From Streptomyces durocortorensis (GTDB lineage Bacteria > Actinomycetota > Actinomycetes > Streptomycetales > Streptomycetaceae), in assembly GCF_031760065.1 (NCBI RefSeq), contig NZ_CP134500.1, forward strand, positions 1,798,001-1,862,000: a stretch of DNA of 64,000 nucleotides. The letters run 5' to 3'. The notes beneath the pieces are model-generated. The model saw nothing but the letters and a program-made list of their open reading frames with translations. It made no database searches and was not told the DNA's origin. A program made the translations under genes and the position numbers. Below are positions 60,917-64,000 of this stretch, in pieces. The stretch's first letter is position 1, and every line of letters starts with the position of its first letter.

Positions 60917-61420
60917 GGGTTGCCTCCTGATCATGTCTTCGGAAAATGCTGCCCACGCGCGTGCGCGGGGCGTAGGCCGTAGTCCACACGGGCCCGGCGA
61001 ATCGCGCAAGTACCCAGCGTGCGAGACCGCCGAAACGGTGACGTTCCCTGCCACGTCACCGCAAACTCCGGCATGTCTCTCCGGCGGCTCCCCCGGGTCG
61101 CCCCTGGGTCGCTCCATCCGTTTACGTCCTTCCTCAGCTTATGCCGTTTCGATCCGCCAATCGGAGTCGAACAGCCTTTGGGAACGCTTGGACGCCTTGG
61201 GCGTAAGGTTGCGGTTTGCCCGTACCCAGCCGCGTACTGCCCATACTCGTGCCCCGCGGACGAGTTTTCGCAACCCTCGGGGTTACCCAACGGTAGAGAT
61301 GACGTTTGGACCCTCGCGGTAGCACGATGGAGGCGGCGCGCACAGAGTTGACAGAGCTGTCCGGGGTTACATTCCCCGTAACAGGCCCCGTAGAGCACCA
61401 CCGAACAGCGAAGGAACAGT
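60917..61420. promoter_or_regulatory. 504-bp divergent region upstream of aceE
   Basis: No gene is seen. The right part has TTGACA at 61348-61353 and, 14 bases on, TACATT at 61368-61373, too close to be a classic pair. It overlaps an inverted repeat GTTAC-N7-GTAAC (61366-61382) and a GGGG/CCCC arm around it, a likely operator. The region from about 61130 to 61300 is less GC-rich than average. The aceE ribosome site AAGGA is at 61411-61415. Confidence 0.5.
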
Positions 61421-64000
61421 GTGGCTTCCGGATCCGATCGCAACCCGATCATCATTGGCGGCCTTCCGAGCCAGGTCCCGGACTTTGATCCCGAGGAGAC
61501 CCGGGAATGGCTCGACTCCCTCGACGCCGCCGTCGACGAGCGCGGCCGTGAGCGGGCCCGCTATCTGATGCTCCGGCTCATCGAGCGCGCGCGGGAGAAG
61601 CGCGTCGCGGTGCCCGAGATGCGCAGCACGGACTACGTGAACACGATCGCCACGAAGGACGAGCCGTTCTTCCCCGGCGACGAGGAGATCGAGCGCAAGG
61701 TCCTCAACGCGACCCGCTGGAACGCCGCCGTGATGGTCTCGCGGGCGCAGCGCCCCGGGATCGGCGTCGGCGGCCACATCGCCACCTTCGCGTCCTCCGC
61801 CTCGCTGTACGACGTGGGCTTCAACCACTTCTTCCGGGGCAAGGACGAGGGCGACGGCGGCGACCAGATCTTCTTCCAGGGGCACGCATCCCCGGGGATC
61901 TACGCCCGCGCGTTCCTGCTGGACCGGCTGAGCGAGGCCCAGCTCGACGCGTTCCGCCAGGAGAAGTCGAAGGCCCCCAACGGCCTGTCCAGCTACCCGC
62001 ACCCGCGGCTGATGCCGGACTTCTGGGAGTTCCCGACCGTCTCGATGGGTCTCGGCCCGCTCGGCGCGATCTACCAGGCGCGGATGAACCGCTACATGGA
62101 GGCGCGCGGCATCGCCGACACCTCCAAGTCGCATGTGTGGGCCTATCTCGGCGACGGTGAGATGGACGAGCCGGAGTCGCTGGGCCAGCTGTCCATCGCC
62201 GCCCGTGAGGGCCTGGACAACCTGACCTTCGTGGTCAACTGCAACCTCCAGCGGCTGGACGGCCCGGTACGCGGCAACGGCAAGATCATCCAGGAGCTGG
62301 AGTCGCAGTTCCGGGGTGCCGGCTGGAACGTCATCAAGCTGGTCTGGGACCGCTCCTGGGACCCGCTGCTGGCGCAGGACCGCACGGGCATCCTGGTCAA
62401 CAAGCTCAACACCACGCCGGACGGCCAGTTCCAGACGTACGCCACGGAGACCGGCGCGTACATCCGTGACCACTTCTTCGGCGACGACCCGCGGCTGCGG
62501 GACATGGTCAAGGACATGACCGACCAGCAGATCCTGCACCTGGGCCGCGGCGGTCACGACCACCGCAAGGTCTACGCGGCCTACGCGGCGGCCAAGGCGC
62601 ACAAGGGCCAGCCGACGGTGATCCTCGCCCAGACGGTCAAGGGCTGGACGCTGGGGCCGAACTTCGAGGGCCGCAACGCGACCCACCAGATGAAGAAGCT
62701 CACGGTCGAGGACCTCAAGCGGTTCCGCGACCGGCTGCACATCCCGATCACCGACAAGCAGCTGGACGAGGGCTACCCGCCCTACTACCACCCGGGCCGT
62801 GACTCGGAGGAGATCCAGTACATGCACGACCGCCGCCAGAGTCTGGGCGGTTACGTCCCGACCCGGGTCGTGCGGGCGAAGCCGCTGCCGCAGCCCGTGG
62901 AGAAGACGTACGCGGCCGCGAAGAAGGGCTCGGGTTCGCAGTCGATCGCCACCACCATGGCGTTCGTCCGCATCCTGAAGGACCTCATGCGGGACAAGGA
63001 GATCGGCAAGCGTTTCGTGCTGATCGCGCCCGATGAGTACCGCACCTTCGGCATGGACGCGTTCTTCCCGAGCGCGAAGATCTACAACCCGCTCGGCCAG
63101 CAGTACGAGGCGGTCGACCGGGAGCTGCTGCTCGCGTACAAGGAGTCCCCGACCGGGCAGATGCTGCACGACGGCATCTCCGAGGCAGGCTGCACGGCCT
63201 CGCTGATCGCGGCCGGGTCGGCGTACGCCACGCACGGCGAGCCGCTGATCCCGGTGTACGTCTTCTACTCGATGTTCGGGTTCCAGCGCACCGGTGACCA
63301 GTTCTGGCAGATGGCCGACCAGCTCTCGCGCGGTTTCGTGCTGGGCGCGACCGCCGGGCGTACGACGCTGACCGGTGAGGGTCTCCAGCACGCGGACGGC
63401 CACTCGCAGCTGCTCGCCTCGACGAACCCGGGCTGCGTCGCGTACGACCCGGCCTTCGGGTACGAGATCGCGCACATCATGCAGGACGGGCTGCGCCGGA
63501 TGTACGGCGAGGCCAACGAGGACGTCTTCTACTACCTCACCGTCTACAACGAGCCGATCCAGCACCCGGCCGAGCCCGAGAACGTGGACGTGGACGGCAT
63601 CCTCAAGGGTGTCTACCGCTTCAAGCAGGGCGAGGCGGGCGAGATCCCGGCGCAGATCCTGGCGTCCGGCGTGGCGGTCCCGTGGGCCGTCGAGGCGCAG
63701 AAGATCCTCGCCGAGGAGTGGAACGTCAAGGCGGACGTCTGGTCGGCGACCTCCTGGAACGAGCTGCGCCGCGAGGCCGTGGACGTCGAGCGCTACAACC
63801 TCCTGCATCCGGAGGAGGAGCAGCGCGTCCCGTATGTGACCAAGAAGCTCGAAGGGGCCCAGGGCCCGTTCGTCGCGGTCTCGGACTGGATGCGTTCGGT
63901 GCCGGACCAGATCGCGCGCTGGGTGCCGGGGGCGTACCAGTCACTGGGCGCCGACGGCTTCGGCTTCGCGGACACCCGTGGCGCGGCCCGCCGGTTCTTC
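61421..64000 (+). CDS. aceE: Pyruvate dehydrogenase E1 component, homodimeric type (partial)
   Basis: 860 codons from GTG 61421 to the window edge with no stop, so the last few tens of residues of a protein of about 900 are outside. It begins [20 protein letters not shown], has [13 protein letters not shown], the thiamine diphosphate motif [20 protein letters not shown] ... [16 protein letters not shown] (about 245-285), [22 protein letters not shown], and the transketolase-like second half ([55 protein letters not shown]). It decarboxylates pyruvate and feeds the E2 lipoyl domain. It is alone on this strand here. Confidence 0.97.
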   Translation, partial: MASGSDRNPIIIGGLPSQVPDFDPEETREWLDSLDAAVDERGRERARYLMLRLIERAREKRVAVPEMRSTDYVNTIATKDEPFFPGDEEIERKVLNATRWNAAVMVSRAQRPGIGVGGHIATFASSASLYDVGFNHFFRGKDEGDGGDQIFFQGHASPGIYARAFLLDRLSEAQLDAFRQEKSKAPNGLSSYPHPRLMPDFWEFPTVSMGLGPLGAIYQARMNRYMEARGIADTSKSHVWAYLGDGEMDEPESLGQLSIAAREGLDNLTFVVNCNLQRLDGPVRGNGKIIQELESQFRGAGWNVIKLVWDRSWDPLLAQDRTGILVNKLNTTPDGQFQTYATETGAYIRDHFFGDDPRLRDMVKDMTDQQILHLGRGGHDHRKVYAAYAAAKAHKGQPTVILAQTVKGWTLGPNFEGRNATHQMKKLTVEDLKRFRDRLHIPITDKQLDEGYPPYYHPGRDSEEIQYMHDRRQSLGGYVPTRVVRAKPLPQPVEKTYAAAKKGSGSQSIATTMAFVRILKDLMRDKEIGKRFVLIAPDEYRTFGMDAFFPSAKIYNPLGQQYEAVDRELLLAYKESPTGQMLHDGISEAGCTASLIAAGSAYATHGEPLIPVYVFYSMFGFQRTGDQFWQMADQLSRGFVLGATAGRTTLTGEGLQHADGHSQLLASTNPGCVAYDPAFGYEIAHIMQDGLRRMYGEANEDVFYYLTVYNEPIQHPAEPENVDVDGILKGVYRFKQGEAGEIPAQILASGVAVPWAVEAQKILAEEWNVKADVWSATSWNELRREAVDVERYNLLHPEEEQRVPYVTKKLEGAQGPFVAVSDWMRSVPDQIARWVPGAYQSLGADGFGFADTRGAARRFF

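Noticed and set aside
61367..63808. An 813-codon open frame on the strand opposite aceE
   Set aside because: It is antisense to a clearly conserved pyruvate dehydrogenase, has Val/Leu/Arg-rich composition typical of shadow frames in high-GC DNA, and shows no motif.

Overview
The window is high-GC actinobacterial chromosome, almost certainly Streptomyces. GC at third codon positions is very strong, GTG starts are frequent, many gene pairs overlap by 4 nt, and there are mycothiol- and F420-dependent enzyme families, TerD paralogues, DUF3052 beside the E1 component of pyruvate dehydrogenase, and a single tRNA-Val(UAC). Most of it looks like core or near-core chromosome. No insertion sequence, integrase or CRISPR array was seen. 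Several genes are decayed, and short tandem duplications are common at gene ends.

Layout. 0-5 kb: methyltransferase, lipoprotein amidase, DUF5336 membrane protein, LLM oxidoreductase, mycothiol-dependent enzyme. 4.8-9 kb: a GT4 / methyltransferase / alpha-toroid operon divergent from a KstR-like TetR regulator, with a perfect KstR-type palindrome between them. 8.9-16 kb: a carrier-protein cluster (PPTase, ACP, broken amino acid:carrier-protein ligase, broken PhyH dioxygenase, DUF6271 protein, free-standing condensation domain, MFS exporter). 16.3-19.3 kb: [3Fe-4S] ferredoxin and aldehyde dehydrogenase divergent from an MBL hydrolase. 19.4-25.5 kb: a cobalamin riboswitch controlling two surface-anchored proteins and a complete ECF transporter. 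25.5-28.3 kb: a divergent fadA5 / cyp125 pair. 28.5-37 kb: GT87-PAP2 fusion, GNAT, MFS-MarR fusion, peptidoglycan-binding protein, HAD phosphatase, FetB-like permease. 36.9-46.2 kb: secreted nuclease, PhoD phosphatase, DoxX, SodC-like protein, DedA, small proteins, a broken GNAT/IMPase gene, and tRNA-Val. 46.5-50.1 kb: DUF4097 lipoprotein, coiled-coil protein, FmdB zinc ribbon, O-methyltransferase. 50.2-59.6 kb: a Ter-type stress module (HAD, PRTase-StiP fusion, citrate-lyase-like enzyme, three TerD, TerA-like, DUF475/TerC-like). 59.7-64 kb: AhpE peroxiredoxin, DUF3052, and aceE running off the right edge.

Three systems stand out. (1) A dispersed steroid side-chain regulon: KstR-like regulator, CYP125, FadA5 thiolase, and a ferredoxin/aldehyde dehydrogenase pair, each preceded by a full or near match to TnnAACnnGTTnnA. 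(2) A decaying non-canonical aminoacyl-carrier-protein pathway in which the ligase has three TAG codons and three 1-nt frameshifts and the dioxygenase has lost its metal-binding core, while ACP, PPTase, condensation protein and exporter remain open. (3) A B12-responsive uptake operon whose first product is a membrane-tethered alpha/alpha-toroid protein that could act as a bacterial analogue of transcobalamin/intrinsic factor. Function calls rest on motif reading and recalled family sequences; no database search was possible.
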